DNA of 64,000 nt from Halobellus captivus. GTDB lineage: Archaea > Halobacteriota > Halobacteria > Halobacteriales > Haloferacaceae. The stretch is taken from contig NZ_RDQE01000006.1 in the NCBI RefSeq assembly GCF_003697845.1, positions 1 through 64,000 of the forward strand. Reading direction: 5' to 3'. A program made the translations under genes and the position numbers. Positions 1 through 8,017 of the stretch are shown in pieces. How positions within the stretch are numbered: position 1 is the stretch's first letter; every line of letters begins with the position of its first letter. Below the pieces are notes generated by a model that searched no databases, was not told where the DNA came from, and worked only from the letters and a program-made list of their open reading frames with translations.

Positions 1-68
1 TTCTCAAACTGTTTCAGCAACGCCGAAGCAGAAACAGCAAACGAGTGGCTGAGATCGTTCGCATTCGC

Positions 69-1373
69 ATGGAATCAGCTTATCTGAACACTACCTCCTC
101 GAGCGGCTCGACACAAACGGTTTTTGTCGGCTCCCTTCCAAGCGGTGACATCGTGTGGAAACCGCGGGGATACGTCGTCGTCGTCGCGATCGGCTGTAGC
201 CTTCTGTTCGCCGCGATCGTCCATCACGGGGCCGAGATCGGAGCCGTCGAGGGGACGCTCGGTCCCGCACTCGCGCTCGTACTCGACGGCGGGATCGCCC
301 TCGGCGTGGTCTACGCGGGTGTGCGGCTCCGGGAGGCCGGCTTCACCCGGCACGAGGAGGAACGCGTCGCTCGGTGGACCGCGACCGGCACGCTCCTCGC
401 TGCCGCCGCGATCGGCGCGACGCTTCTCGTTCGGGTCGTCGAAGGCCGCCCCCTCGTCGAGCCCGTCTTTCCGCTGTTGGTCGCCGCCGGGTCGGGAGCG
501 CTCGGGGGCGCCATCGCGGGATACCTCGCCGTTCGCCAGGAGGCGGAGGCTCGGCGGGCACACGACGCGACCCGCGCGGTCTCGTTCGTGAACCACCTGC
601 TTCGTCACGACCTCCGGAACGACCTCTCGACGATCCGAGGATACGCGGACCTCGCCGGCTCGACCGACCGCGGTGACGGCGACGACGTCGACCTCGAGCG
701 TGGACGGGCCGGCGAGCACGACTCGCACGGCCCCGACGGACGCGACGCCGCCGCGGTGATCGCGTCCAAGGCCGACGAGGGACTCGACCGCCTGGAGACG
801 ACGAGCGCCGTCGCCGACGCGCTCCTCGGCGACTCGGACCTCCATCGGGTCGACCTCGCGGCCGTCACCCGGGAGATACTCGAGGGGCTCACGGAGCGCG
901 CCGACGTGGCCGTCGACGCCGACCTCGTCGAGGAGGCACCGGTCACGGCGAACGACGGTCTCCGCTCCGTCGTCGACAACCTCGTCGAGAACGCCGTCGA
1001 ACACGCGGGCGGCGACGCAACCCTCCGGATCTCCGTCCGCGACGGCGACGGAACGGTCACGCTGTCGATCGACGACGACGGGCCGGGGATCCCGCCCGAG
1101 CGGCGGTCCGCGCTGTTCGGCGGCGACCGCGAGACGACCGCCGCGAACGACGGCTCCGAGGGTGGCGGGCTGTTCATCGTCGGCAGCCTCGTCGAGGAGT
1201 ACGGCGGGACGATCTCGATCGAGGAGAGCGACCTCGGCGGGACGCGGTTCGAGGTGCGGCTTCCGCGGGCGGACGACGACGGATCGGCGGCCGGGGGAGC
1301 GTCGACTCGAGGTCCCGATCGAGGGTTCATCGACCGGGAACCGGCGGCGGACTCGGCCGCCTCCGACAGCTAG
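69..1373 (+). CDS. Membrane sensor histidine kinase
   Basis: Two-component sensor kinase that would autophosphorylate on His and pass phosphate to an unidentified response regulator. Counting from the ATG at 69, four hydrophobic segments (about residues 33-52, 62-85, 104-122, 130-155) form the membrane part. The H-box RHDLRND follows at about 179-185 with the phospho-His near 180, then an N-box (DNLVENAVEH, about 300) and G-boxes (DDDGPGIP, GGGLFIVG). There is no PAS or recognisable extracellular sensor, so the signal is probably sensed within or near the membrane. An in-frame GTG lies at 45 and the frame stays open to the window edge, so the start is uncertain. The 3' tail is low-complexity acidic. 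A MATE gene follows 29 nt downstream on the same strand, but a functional link is only inferred. Confidence 0.85.
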   Translation: MESAYLNTTSSSGSTQTVFVGSLPSGDIVWKPRGYVVVVAIGCSLLFAAIVHHGAEIGAVEGTLGPALALVLDGGIALGVVYAGVRLREAGFTRHEEERVARWTATGTLLAAAAIGATLLVRVVEGRPLVEPVFPLLVAAGSGALGGAIAGYLAVRQEAEARRAHDATRAVSFVNHLLRHDLRNDLSTIRGYADLAGSTDRGDGDDVDLERGRAGEHDSHGPDGRDAAAVIASKADEGLDRLETTSAVADALLGDSDLHRVDLAAVTREILEGLTERADVAVDADLVEEAPVTANDGLRSVVDNLVENAVEHAGGDATLRISVRDGDGTVTLSIDDDGPGIPPERRSALFGGDRETTAANDGSEGGGLFIVGSLVEEYGGTISIEESDLGGTRFEVRLPRADDDGSAAGGASTRGPDRGFIDREPAADSAASDS

Positions 1374-1402
1374 AACCCGACTGCATCCGTCGTCGGTGAC
1401 GC

Positions 1403-2815
1403 ATGGACCTCCCGCGGATCCGCCGCGTCTGGAAGCGCGTATTCGCGCTCGCCTGGCCGGTGATGGCCGAGCAGACGTTCCGGACCGCGATGCGGACGAC
1501 CGACGTCGTCGTCAGCGCGCTCTTCTCGCCGGCCGCGGTGGTCGCGATCGGCCTCGCGGACCTGTACGCGCGGTTCCCCCTTCGGATCGGGTTGGGGCTC
1601 GGCGGCGGCGCGATCGCGCTCTCCTCACAGGACACCGGGGCAGGGGAGACGACGATCCGCGACGAGGCGATCACGCAGGCGGTCCTGCTCGGGGCGCTCG
1701 CGGGGCTCCCCTTCGTCCTCTTCGGGCTGTTCCTCGGCGAGGCGGCGATCGACGTCTTCGGTCGGCTGATCGGCCGCGAGACGCCGTCCGAGGTCGTCGC
1801 CCTCGGCTCGGCGTACCTCGCCATCGTCTTCGCGACGGCCCCGGCGAGACACGTCGCGCTCGTGGCCGCGCGGGCGCTCCAGGGCACCGGCGACACGCGA
1901 ACGCCGATGTACGTGAACGTGCTCGCGAACTCCGTCAACATCGTCGGGTCGGCGGTCCTCGGCCTCGGGCTGTTCGGGCTCCCCCGCCTGGAGATCGTCG
2001 GCGTCGGGCTCGCGACCGCGACCGCGAACGTCCTCACGGCTGGACTCCTCTGTGCCGCGATCCTGGGCCCCTGGACCGACGCCGCGTTCGTCCGCCCTCG
2101 GGACCTCACGATCGCGAGACAGCTCCTCCGGGTGAGCGCCCCGCGGGTGGCCGAGGGGTTCAGCTCCGAGGCCGCGGAGTTCCCGTTCAACGCCCTGCTC
2201 TTGGGCTTCGGGGAGGCGGTCAACGCCGGCTTCCAGATCGGCCGCCGCGTCTACCAGCAGGTGACGGGACCGCTCTCCCGCGGCTACAACGTCGCCGCCT
2301 CGGTCCTGGTCGGGCAGGCGCTCGGCGCGGGCGACCCGGACGAGGCCCGCTTCGAGGGGTGGGCGGTCGCGGGGCTCGCCCTCGTCTCCGTCGGATCGAT
2401 CGGCCTCGCCCTCGTCGCGCTCGCGCCCCGGGTCGTTCGCCTCTTCACCTCCGACCCGGCGACCGTCGAGTACGCCGTCGACTTCGCCGGAGTGTACGGC
2501 CTCGCGGGCGGCGCGCTCGCCTGTTTCTCGTCGCTGTCGGGCGCGCTTCAGGGCGCGAGCGAGACCCGGATCCCGTTCGCGGCGCGGCTCACGGGCATGT
2601 TCGGGCTCTTCCTCGGCGCCTCCTGGGCGTTGAGCCGGACGGCGGGACTCGGCCCGCCGGGCGCGTACGTCGGGGTGTTCCTCGCGTACTGCTGGATGGC
2701 GCTCGTCGTCGCGCTCGGCTTCCGGCACTCGGGATGGGTCGCGCGGGCCGCCGGGATGATGGCGGAACGCGGCAGCGGCGAGGAGGCGGCCGCCGGCAAC
2801 GACGATCAGGCGTAG
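1403..2815 (+). CDS. MATE family multidrug/metabolite efflux transporter
   Basis: 470-residue integral membrane protein with about 12 hydrophobic segments in two homologous halves, as in MATE (multi antimicrobial extrusion) exporters, which move cationic drugs or metabolites out in exchange for Na+ or H+. The N-terminal pattern with AWPVMAEQTF and the internal stretch RALQGTGDTRTPMYVN are typical of the family, and the length fits. It begins 29 nt after the sensor kinase and may be co-transcribed with it. Its 3' end overlaps the convergent riboflavin synthase gene by 10 nt. Substrate cannot be deduced. Confidence 0.9.
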   Translation: MDLPRIRRVWKRVFALAWPVMAEQTFRTAMRTTDVVVSALFSPAAVVAIGLADLYARFPLRIGLGLGGGAIALSSQDTGAGETTIRDEAITQAVLLGALAGLPFVLFGLFLGEAAIDVFGRLIGRETPSEVVALGSAYLAIVFATAPARHVALVAARALQGTGDTRTPMYVNVLANSVNIVGSAVLGLGLFGLPRLEIVGVGLATATANVLTAGLLCAAILGPWTDAAFVRPRDLTIARQLLRVSAPRVAEGFSSEAAEFPFNALLLGFGEAVNAGFQIGRRVYQQVTGPLSRGYNVAASVLVGQALGAGDPDEARFEGWAVAGLALVSVGSIGLALVALAPRVVRLFTSDPATVEYAVDFAGVYGLAGGALACFSSLSGALQGASETRIPFAARLTGMFGLFLGASWALSRTAGLGPPGAYVGVFLAYCWMALVVALGFRHSGWVARAAGMMAERGSGEEAAAGNDDQA

Positions 2816-3432
2816 CCGTCGACCATGTTCTCGACGTACTTCGCGATCACGTCGACCTCCAGGTGGACCGGGTCGCCCACGGACTTCTCCGAGAGCGTCG
2901 TCAGGTCGTAGGTCGTCGGAATGATCGCCACGTCGAACTCCCGCTCCCGTTTCTCGGCGACCGTGAGCGAGATCCCGTCGAGCGTCACGGAGCCCTTGTC
3001 GACGAGGTAGCGGCCGTGTCCGTCCGGGATTGAGAAGGTGAACCGCCAGTCCTCGCCGACCCGCTCGATCCCGGTGACCTCCGCGACCGTGTCGACGTGA
3101 CCCTGGACGACGTGGCCGTCGAACCGCCCGTCGGCGGGCATCGCGCGCTCGACGTTGACCGCGTCGCCCTCGTGGAGGTCGCCGAGGTACGTCTTCGCGA
3201 CCGTCTCCGCGGCGAGGAACACCTCGAACCAGGCGTCGTCGACTGCTTCGGGTTCCTCGGCGATCCCATGTTTCTCGACGGTGAGACAGACCCCGCTGAC
3301 GCTTATCGACTGACCGTGGGCGAGGTTCTCGAACCCCTCGACGCCGTCGACGCCGATCCGCAGTCGGAGGCCGTCGGCCGTCTCGGTCCGCGTCCGGACG
3401 GTCCCGGTCCCCTCGACGATGCCGGTGAACAT
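2806..3432 (-). CDS. ribE: Riboflavin synthase (bacterial-type alpha subunit)
   Basis: Catalyses dismutation of two 6,7-dimethyl-8-ribityllumazine molecules into riboflavin plus a pyrimidinedione. The 208-residue protein begins with the diagnostic MFTGIVEGTG and has two tandem lumazine-binding barrels. The repeat motif occurs twice, as VSGVCLTV near residue 45 and LDGISLTV near 149. This is the bacterial-style enzyme rather than the RibC type of methanogens. Other pathway genes, ribB and the CTP-dependent kinase, lie apart at 16061-17544, so the pathway is split over two loci. The 3' end overlaps the convergent MATE gene. No obvious copy of the palindrome found upstream of the kinase gene is visible here. 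Confidence 0.95.
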   Translation of the reverse strand: MFTGIVEGTGTVRTRTETADGLRLRIGVDGVEGFENLAHGQSISVSGVCLTVEKHGIAEEPEAVDDAWFEVFLAAETVAKTYLGDLHEGDAVNVERAMPADGRFDGHVVQGHVDTVAEVTGIERVGEDWRFTFSIPDGHGRYLVDKGSVTLDGISLTVAEKREREFDVAIIPTTYDLTTLSEKSVGDPVHLEVDVIAKYVENMVDGYA

Positions 3433-3477
3433 ACGCGGAGTGAGAGCGGGCGACGGATAGCCGTTCTGGGTTCGTAG

Positions 3478-5301
3478 CTACTCCACCGTCACGCTCTTCG
3501 CGAGGTTGCGCGGCCGGTCGATCGGCCGGCCCTTCTCGTCGGCGACGTGGTAGGCGAACAGCTGCCAGTAGACGTTCGCGACGAGGGGCTCCAGCGCGCC
3601 CGTCTCGGGCACCGGGAGGTCGACGTCGACGTAGCCGTCGCCGAGCGACGTCTCGCCGTCGCCGTCGGTTCCCGTCGCCCCGATCACCGGCGCGCCGCGC
3701 GCCTGGACCTCCTTGACGTTGTTCAGCGTCTCGTGTGGCCGGGAGCCGTCGGTCAGAAGCGCGAGAACCGGCGTCTCCTCCGTCACGAGCGCGAGCGGCC
3801 CGTGTTTCAGCTCGCCGGCCGCGAAGCCCTCCGCGTGGTCGTAGGAGATCTCCTTGAGCTTCAACGCGCCCTCCAGCGCGACCGGGTAGCCGAGCTTCCG
3901 CCCGACGAAGAAGAACGCGTCCGAGTCGGCGTACTCGCGGGCGACCTCCCGAACGCGGTCCTCGCGGTCGAGGACGGCCTGGACCGCGTTCGGGAGCTTG
4001 CGGACCGACTCGAGCAGCTCCCGGGCCCGTCCGTACGACAGCGACCCGCGGGCGCGGCCGACGTGGACCGCGAGCAGCGTCAGCGTCGCCACCTGCGAGG
4101 CGAACGTCTTCGTCGCCGCCACGCCGATCTCCGGACCGGCGCGGATGAACACGCTGTCGTCGGTCTCGCGGACGATCGTGCTCCCGAGCGTGTTGGTGAC
4201 CGCGAGCGTCCGCGCGCCGGCGCGTTTCGCCCGACGGATCGCGGAGAGGGTGTCGGCGGTCTCGCCGCTCTGGGTCACCGCGACCACGAGCGTGCGCCAG
4301 GGGTCGCGCCCGCCGTCGAACTCGTACTCGCTCGCGACCTCCACCGTCGTCCGGACGTCGACGACCGACTCGAGCAGCTCCGCGGCGTACCGACCCGCGT
4401 AGTTGGAGGTGCCGCAGGCGACCACCTGGATCTCCTCGATGGAGTCGACGTACTCCGCGGGGAGGTCGACGTCGATGTCGACGGTGCCGGCGTCGGCGTC
4501 GATCCGCCCCGAGATCGTCTGTCTGAGCGCCCGCGGCTGCTCGTGGATCTCCTTGAGCATGTAGTGGTCGTAGCCGCTCTTCTCGGCGGCGTCGGCCTCG
4601 TACTCGAGCCGTTCGACCGGCGGATCGATCGCCTCGCCGTCGCGGTACAGCGTCAGACCGTCGTCGCCGATCACGGCGAAGTCGCCGTCCTCGATGTACG
4701 TCACGTCGCGGGTGTGCTCGAGGAAGGCGGTCACGTCGCTGGCGAGGAACGTCCCGTCGTCGCCGTGGCCGACCACGAGCGGGCTGTCGCGGCGGGTCGC
4801 GTACAGCTCGTCGACGCCGGCGATCGTCACGACGACCGCGTAGGTCCCCTCGAGCCGGTCGACGGCGGCCTCGACGGCCGCCCGCGGCTCCGCGCCCGCG
4901 TCGAGTTCCGCCTCGATCAGGTGCGGGACGACCTCGGTGTCGGTGTCGCTCGTGAACTCGTGGTCGGCGAGCTCCCCGCGAAGCGCGTCGTAGTTCTCGA
5001 TGATCCCGTTGTGGACGACCGCGACACGCCCCGTACAGTCCGTGTGCGGGTGGGCGTTCCCGTCGGTCGGCGGACCGTGCGTCGACCACCGCGTGTGGCC
5101 GATCCCCCGCGTGTGGTCGGTCGACTCGGGGAGGACCCCCTGGAGCTCGCTCACTTCGCCCGACTTCTTGTACACCGAGAGCGCGTCGTCGGTGAGCGCG
5201 ACGCCCGCGGAGTCGTACCCGCGGTACTCCAGGTTCGAGAGGCCAGCGGAGAGGATCGGGAGCGCGGGGCGACCGCCGACGTAGCCGATGATCCCACACA
5301 T
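3478..5301 (-). CDS. glmS: Glutamine--fructose-6-phosphate aminotransferase (isomerizing)
   Basis: Makes glucosamine-6-phosphate from fructose-6-phosphate and glutamine, the entry step to UDP-GlcNAc and surface glycans. The protein is 607 residues, the normal length. It starts MCGIIGYVGG, placing the catalytic Cys at position 2 after Met removal. The N-terminal glutaminase domain is followed by two SIS sugar-isomerase domains (about 285-410 and 455-590), and the family-typical C-terminus PRNLAKSVTVE is intact. The start codon lies 1 nt after the stop of the nucleotidyltransferase gene upstream, so the two form an operon that covers adjacent parts of amino-sugar nucleotide synthesis. Confidence 0.96.
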   Translation of the reverse strand: MCGIIGYVGGRPALPILSAGLSNLEYRGYDSAGVALTDDALSVYKKSGEVSELQGVLPESTDHTRGIGHTRWSTHGPPTDGNAHPHTDCTGRVAVVHNGIIENYDALRGELADHEFTSDTDTEVVPHLIEAELDAGAEPRAAVEAAVDRLEGTYAVVVTIAGVDELYATRRDSPLVVGHGDDGTFLASDVTAFLEHTRDVTYIEDGDFAVIGDDGLTLYRDGEAIDPPVERLEYEADAAEKSGYDHYMLKEIHEQPRALRQTISGRIDADAGTVDIDVDLPAEYVDSIEEIQVVACGTSNYAGRYAAELLESVVDVRTTVEVASEYEFDGGRDPWRTLVVAVTQSGETADTLSAIRRAKRAGARTLAVTNTLGSTIVRETDDSVFIRAGPEIGVAATKTFASQVATLTLLAVHVGRARGSLSYGRARELLESVRKLPNAVQAVLDREDRVREVAREYADSDAFFFVGRKLGYPVALEGALKLKEISYDHAEGFAAGELKHGPLALVTEETPVLALLTDGSRPHETLNNVKEVQARGAPVIGATGTDGDGETSLGDGYVDVDLPVPETGALEPLVANVYWQLFAYHVADEKGRPIDRPRNLAKSVTVE

Positions 5302-5302
5302 G

Positions 5303-6481
5303 TTACCCCCTCCGTACCGTCACGCCGTCCTCGATCCTCCCGCTCACCGACGCCCCGTCGCCGACGACCGCGTCGTTGCCGAGGACGGTCCCGGGCACGA
5401 GCGCCGCCGCCCCGCCCACGGCCGCGTCGTCGCCGACGACCCCGCCGAGTCGCACTCCCTCGTGGAGCTCGCCCGCGACGGCGACGGTCGCGGTCCCGCC
5501 CCTGACCGTGGCGTTCGCGCCGACCCTCGCGCCCGCGCCGACGACACAGTCCCGGACCACCGCCCCGGCCTCCACGGTCGCGTCGGGGAAGACGACGGAG
5601 CGCTCGACGGTCGCGTTCGGCCCGATCCGCGCGTTCGCGCCGAGGGTCGTCCCCGCGCCGACGACCGCGTTCCGTCCGACGGACGCGGTGGGGGCGACGA
5701 CACAGCGGTCGTCGACGCCCGCGCCGGGCGCGAGCGTCCCCTCGACGGTCCCGCCGTCGCGGTCGAGCACGTCGTCGGTGACCGCGAGCAGGTCCCAGAG
5801 GTACGAGACGTCGTGCCAGCCGCCGACGTACCTGACGGCGCGGACGCCGCCCTCGTCGATGAGCCGCTCGACCGTGTCGGGAAGCTCGTACTCGCCGTCG
5901 TCGGACGCCTCGGTGTCGCGGATAGCGTCGAACACCGCGGGGGTGAACGCGTACACGCCCGCGTTGATGACGTCCGAGTCGGCCCGCCGCCGCGGTTTCT
6001 CGACGATCGTCTCGACGAACCCGTCGCGGACGGTCACCACCCCGTAGGCCCGCGGGCGGTCGCTCCGGGTCACCGCCATCGCGGCCGCGGCGTCGCCGTC
6101 CGCCAGCGCGTCGCGGACGTCGGCGACCGCGGAGGGCTCGACGATCCGGTCGCCGTTCAACACGAGGAACGGCCCGTCGACGTGCGGCTCCGCCTGCGCG
6201 ACCGCGTGAGCGGTGCCGAGCCGCTTCTCCTGGACCACGTACCGGATCGAGACGTCCCAGTCGTCGCCGTCGCCGAAGTGGGTCTGGATGCGCTCGCGTT
6301 CGTAGCCCACGACGAGGGCCACCTCGTCGACGCCGGCCGCGCTCGCGGCCTCGATCACGTACTCGAGGAGGGGCCTGTTGGCGACCGGCATCATCGGCTT
6401 CGGCCGCCGGTTCGTCAGCGGGCTCAGTCGTCGACCCGCCCCGGCGGCGAGCACGACGGCGGTCGTCGGTCGGTCGGACAT
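5303..6481 (-). CDS. glmU: GlmU-like sugar-1-phosphate nucleotidylyltransferase/acetyltransferase
   Basis: 392 residues with two domains. The N-terminal nucleotidyltransferase domain (to about 235) has the signature VVLAAGAGRRLSPLTNRRPKP. The C-terminal left-handed beta helix (from about 250) is built of hexapeptide repeats such as GANARIGPNATV. This architecture matches archaeal bifunctional enzymes that acetylate glucosamine-1-phosphate and join it to UTP. The direct coupling to glmS, which starts 1 nt downstream, strongly supports an amino-sugar role over a glucose-1-phosphate thymidylyltransferase, though specificity is inferred. A weak TATA-like stretch lies about 25 nt upstream of the ATG, suggesting a leaderless transcript for the glmU-glmS operon. 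Confidence 0.88.
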   Translation of the reverse strand: MSDRPTTAVVLAAGAGRRLSPLTNRRPKPMMPVANRPLLEYVIEAASAAGVDEVALVVGYERERIQTHFGDGDDWDVSIRYVVQEKRLGTAHAVAQAEPHVDGPFLVLNGDRIVEPSAVADVRDALADGDAAAAMAVTRSDRPRAYGVVTVRDGFVETIVEKPRRRADSDVINAGVYAFTPAVFDAIRDTEASDDGEYELPDTVERLIDEGGVRAVRYVGGWHDVSYLWDLLAVTDDVLDRDGGTVEGTLAPGAGVDDRCVVAPTASVGRNAVVGAGTTLGANARIGPNATVERSVVFPDATVEAGAVVRDCVVGAGARVGANATVRGGTATVAVAGELHEGVRLGGVVGDDAAVGGAAALVPGTVLGNDAVVGDGASVSGRIEDGVTVRRG

Positions 6482-6591
6482 GTCGGAGGGGAAACGTCCG
6501 ATCGACTTGAAGGGTGGTGGTCGCCCGCCCGCCGTGGTGACCGCGGGACGCGTCCTGTATCCTTATCCCGGCCGAGGTGGTACGGGGACCG

Positions 6592-6861
6592 ATGAGTTTC
6601 GGGCTGTTCGACATGATCGGGCTGGCGGCGTCGCTGGCGTTCGCGCTGCCGCTCGCGAACTACGCGATCGTTCGCCTCCTCGCCGGCGAGACCGCTCTCG
6701 GCGGCGGGCTGCTCGTCGTCGCCGTCGCGATGGTCGTGTTGCCGCAGTACTTCCTCGATCCCGCGCGGATCTTCCGGGGGCTCGTCCGCGGGCTCCTCCC
6801 GCGACAGCTCCGCGGTGACGACGCGGAGTCGGAAACCGACCGCGACGCCGTCGAGAAGTAG
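6592..6861 (+). CDS. Small haloarchaeal membrane protein, function unknown
   Basis: 89-residue protein from the ATG at 6592. It has about two strongly hydrophobic segments (residues 5-25 and 35-57) and a short charged, acidic C-terminus. I do not recognise a functional family beyond small membrane proteins of haloarchaea. It is transcribed divergently from glmU, with 110 nt between the starts. An in-frame ATG 15 nt upstream is less likely because MSFGLFDMIG gives a clean membrane-protein start. Confidence 0.7.
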   Translation: MSFGLFDMIGLAASLAFALPLANYAIVRLLAGETALGGGLLVVAVAMVVLPQYFLDPARIFRGLVRGLLPRQLRGDDAESETDRDAVEK

Positions 6862-6886
6862 CTCCGTCGACCGGAGGTCCGGACGC

Positions 6887-7930
6887 TCAGTTCCGCCGGC
6901 GCGCGAGGAGCGCGGTCCCGAGGAGCGCGAGCGCGGCCACGACGACGCCGAAGCCGGGGACGCTCGTGTCGGTGCCGTCGTCGCCGTCGTCCGCGCTTCC
7001 GGTGCCGTCGTCACTCTCGCCGCCGTCGGTTCCGCTCTCACCGTCCTCGACGCCGATCGACTCGTCGGCGACGAGGACGGCGTGCTCGCTCTCGCCGTCG
7101 AGCCCGTCGTTCCCGCGGACCGTCAGCGTCGCCCGGTCGCCGTGGCTCGCCCGGCTCAGGTCGAACGTCGCGGTCGTCTCGCCGTCCTCGACGGTCGTCT
7201 CCTCGGTCAGGATGTACGCCGGGCTCGCGTCCGCGGCGGACCGCATCCGGAGGGTGACGCTCTCGCCGTCCGCGAGGTCGACCGGGACCGTCACGTCCGT
7301 CTCGGCCGGCTCGACCACCACGTCGGCCGCCTCGACGTCGGATTCGGTGACGACGGGCGAATCGTTCGAACCGTCCGTCGATCCGTCGTCGTCGGAGTCG
7401 CTCCCGTCGTCACTCGACGCGGGCTCGACCATCAGGCTCCCGACGTCGGCCGTTCCCTCGTCGTCGACGGCGACCTCGACGTCGTAGTTCCCGGGCGCGA
7501 TGGGCTCGTCGAGGTCGGTTTCGCTCTCGACGGAGACCGCGGCGTCGCCCTCGGCGGTCAGGGACGCGCCGTCGCCGTCCGTCGCGGCGTGGTCGAGGAC
7601 GAGCGACGTGACGCCGTCGTCGTCCGGCGTCACCGTCGCGCGGAGTTCGTATCCGCTCGCGGACTCGTCGCCGACCACGATCGAGAACTCGTCGACGCCG
7701 TCCGTCTCGACGCCGATGACGGCGGTGCCGCCCTCGGTCACGGTGACGAGGTCCGCGTCGAGGTCGGCCGTGCCGTCCGCGGCGGCGGTTCCCGCGAACG
7801 CGGTTCCGACGAGCGCGGCTCCGACCACCGCGAGCGCGGCCACGAGAACGGTGGCCGCGGCCGGAAGCAGTTTTCTCACGATTCGTCCGCTCGATCCGGT
7901 CTCGTCGGCCGTGGAGGGCTGTCTCGGCAT
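6887..7930 (-). CDS. Secreted surface protein with PGF-CTERM anchor
   Basis: 347-residue exported protein. An N-terminal hydrophobic signal segment ends near an AAADG cleavage-like site. It is followed by an acidic beta-rich ectodomain with patterns such as VTEGGTAVIGVETDG that resemble the repeated domain of haloarchaeal surface glycoproteins (BGTF-like). A Ser/Asp-rich linker (about 185-205) is a likely glycosylated spacer. The C-terminus carries an archaeosortase signal: VPGFGVVVAAL, a hydrophobic helix, then ARRRN. The start at 7930 is preferred because a TATA-like CTATATC lies 28 nt upstream. Probably a cell-envelope protein anchored to lipid after archaeosortase processing. Ligand or activity unknown. 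Confidence 0.8.
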   Translation of the reverse strand: MPRQPSTADETGSSGRIVRKLLPAAATVLVAALAVVGAALVGTAFAGTAAADGTADLDADLVTVTEGGTAVIGVETDGVDEFSIVVGDESASGYELRATVTPDDDGVTSLVLDHAATDGDGASLTAEGDAAVSVESETDLDEPIAPGNYDVEVAVDDEGTADVGSLMVEPASSDDGSDSDDDGSTDGSNDSPVVTESDVEAADVVVEPAETDVTVPVDLADGESVTLRMRSAADASPAYILTEETTVEDGETTATFDLSRASHGDRATLTVRGNDGLDGESEHAVLVADESIGVEDGESGTDGGESDDGTGSADDGDDGTDTSVPGFGVVVAALALLGTALLARRRN

Positions 7931-7954
7931 ACACGTCGGCGATCGGACGGGGAC

Positions 7955-7961
7955 GATATAG
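7955..7961 (-). promoter_or_regulatory. TATA box for the surface-protein gene
   Basis: On the minus strand this reads CTATATC, about 25-28 nt before the ATG at 7930, which fits a leaderless haloarchaeal promoter. Confidence 0.5.
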
Positions 7962-8017
7962 GGACGCCGGAGACTCAAACGACCGTCGTAGCTATGGCGA
8001 GATGGCGGGCGACCGCG

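Noticed and set aside
1625-5299. A 1224-codon open frame on the minus strand across MATE, ribE and glmS
   Set aside because: It is Arg/Pro/Gly-rich shadow coding of the GC-rich sequence. The real genes in other frames have clear family motifs over the whole stretch.
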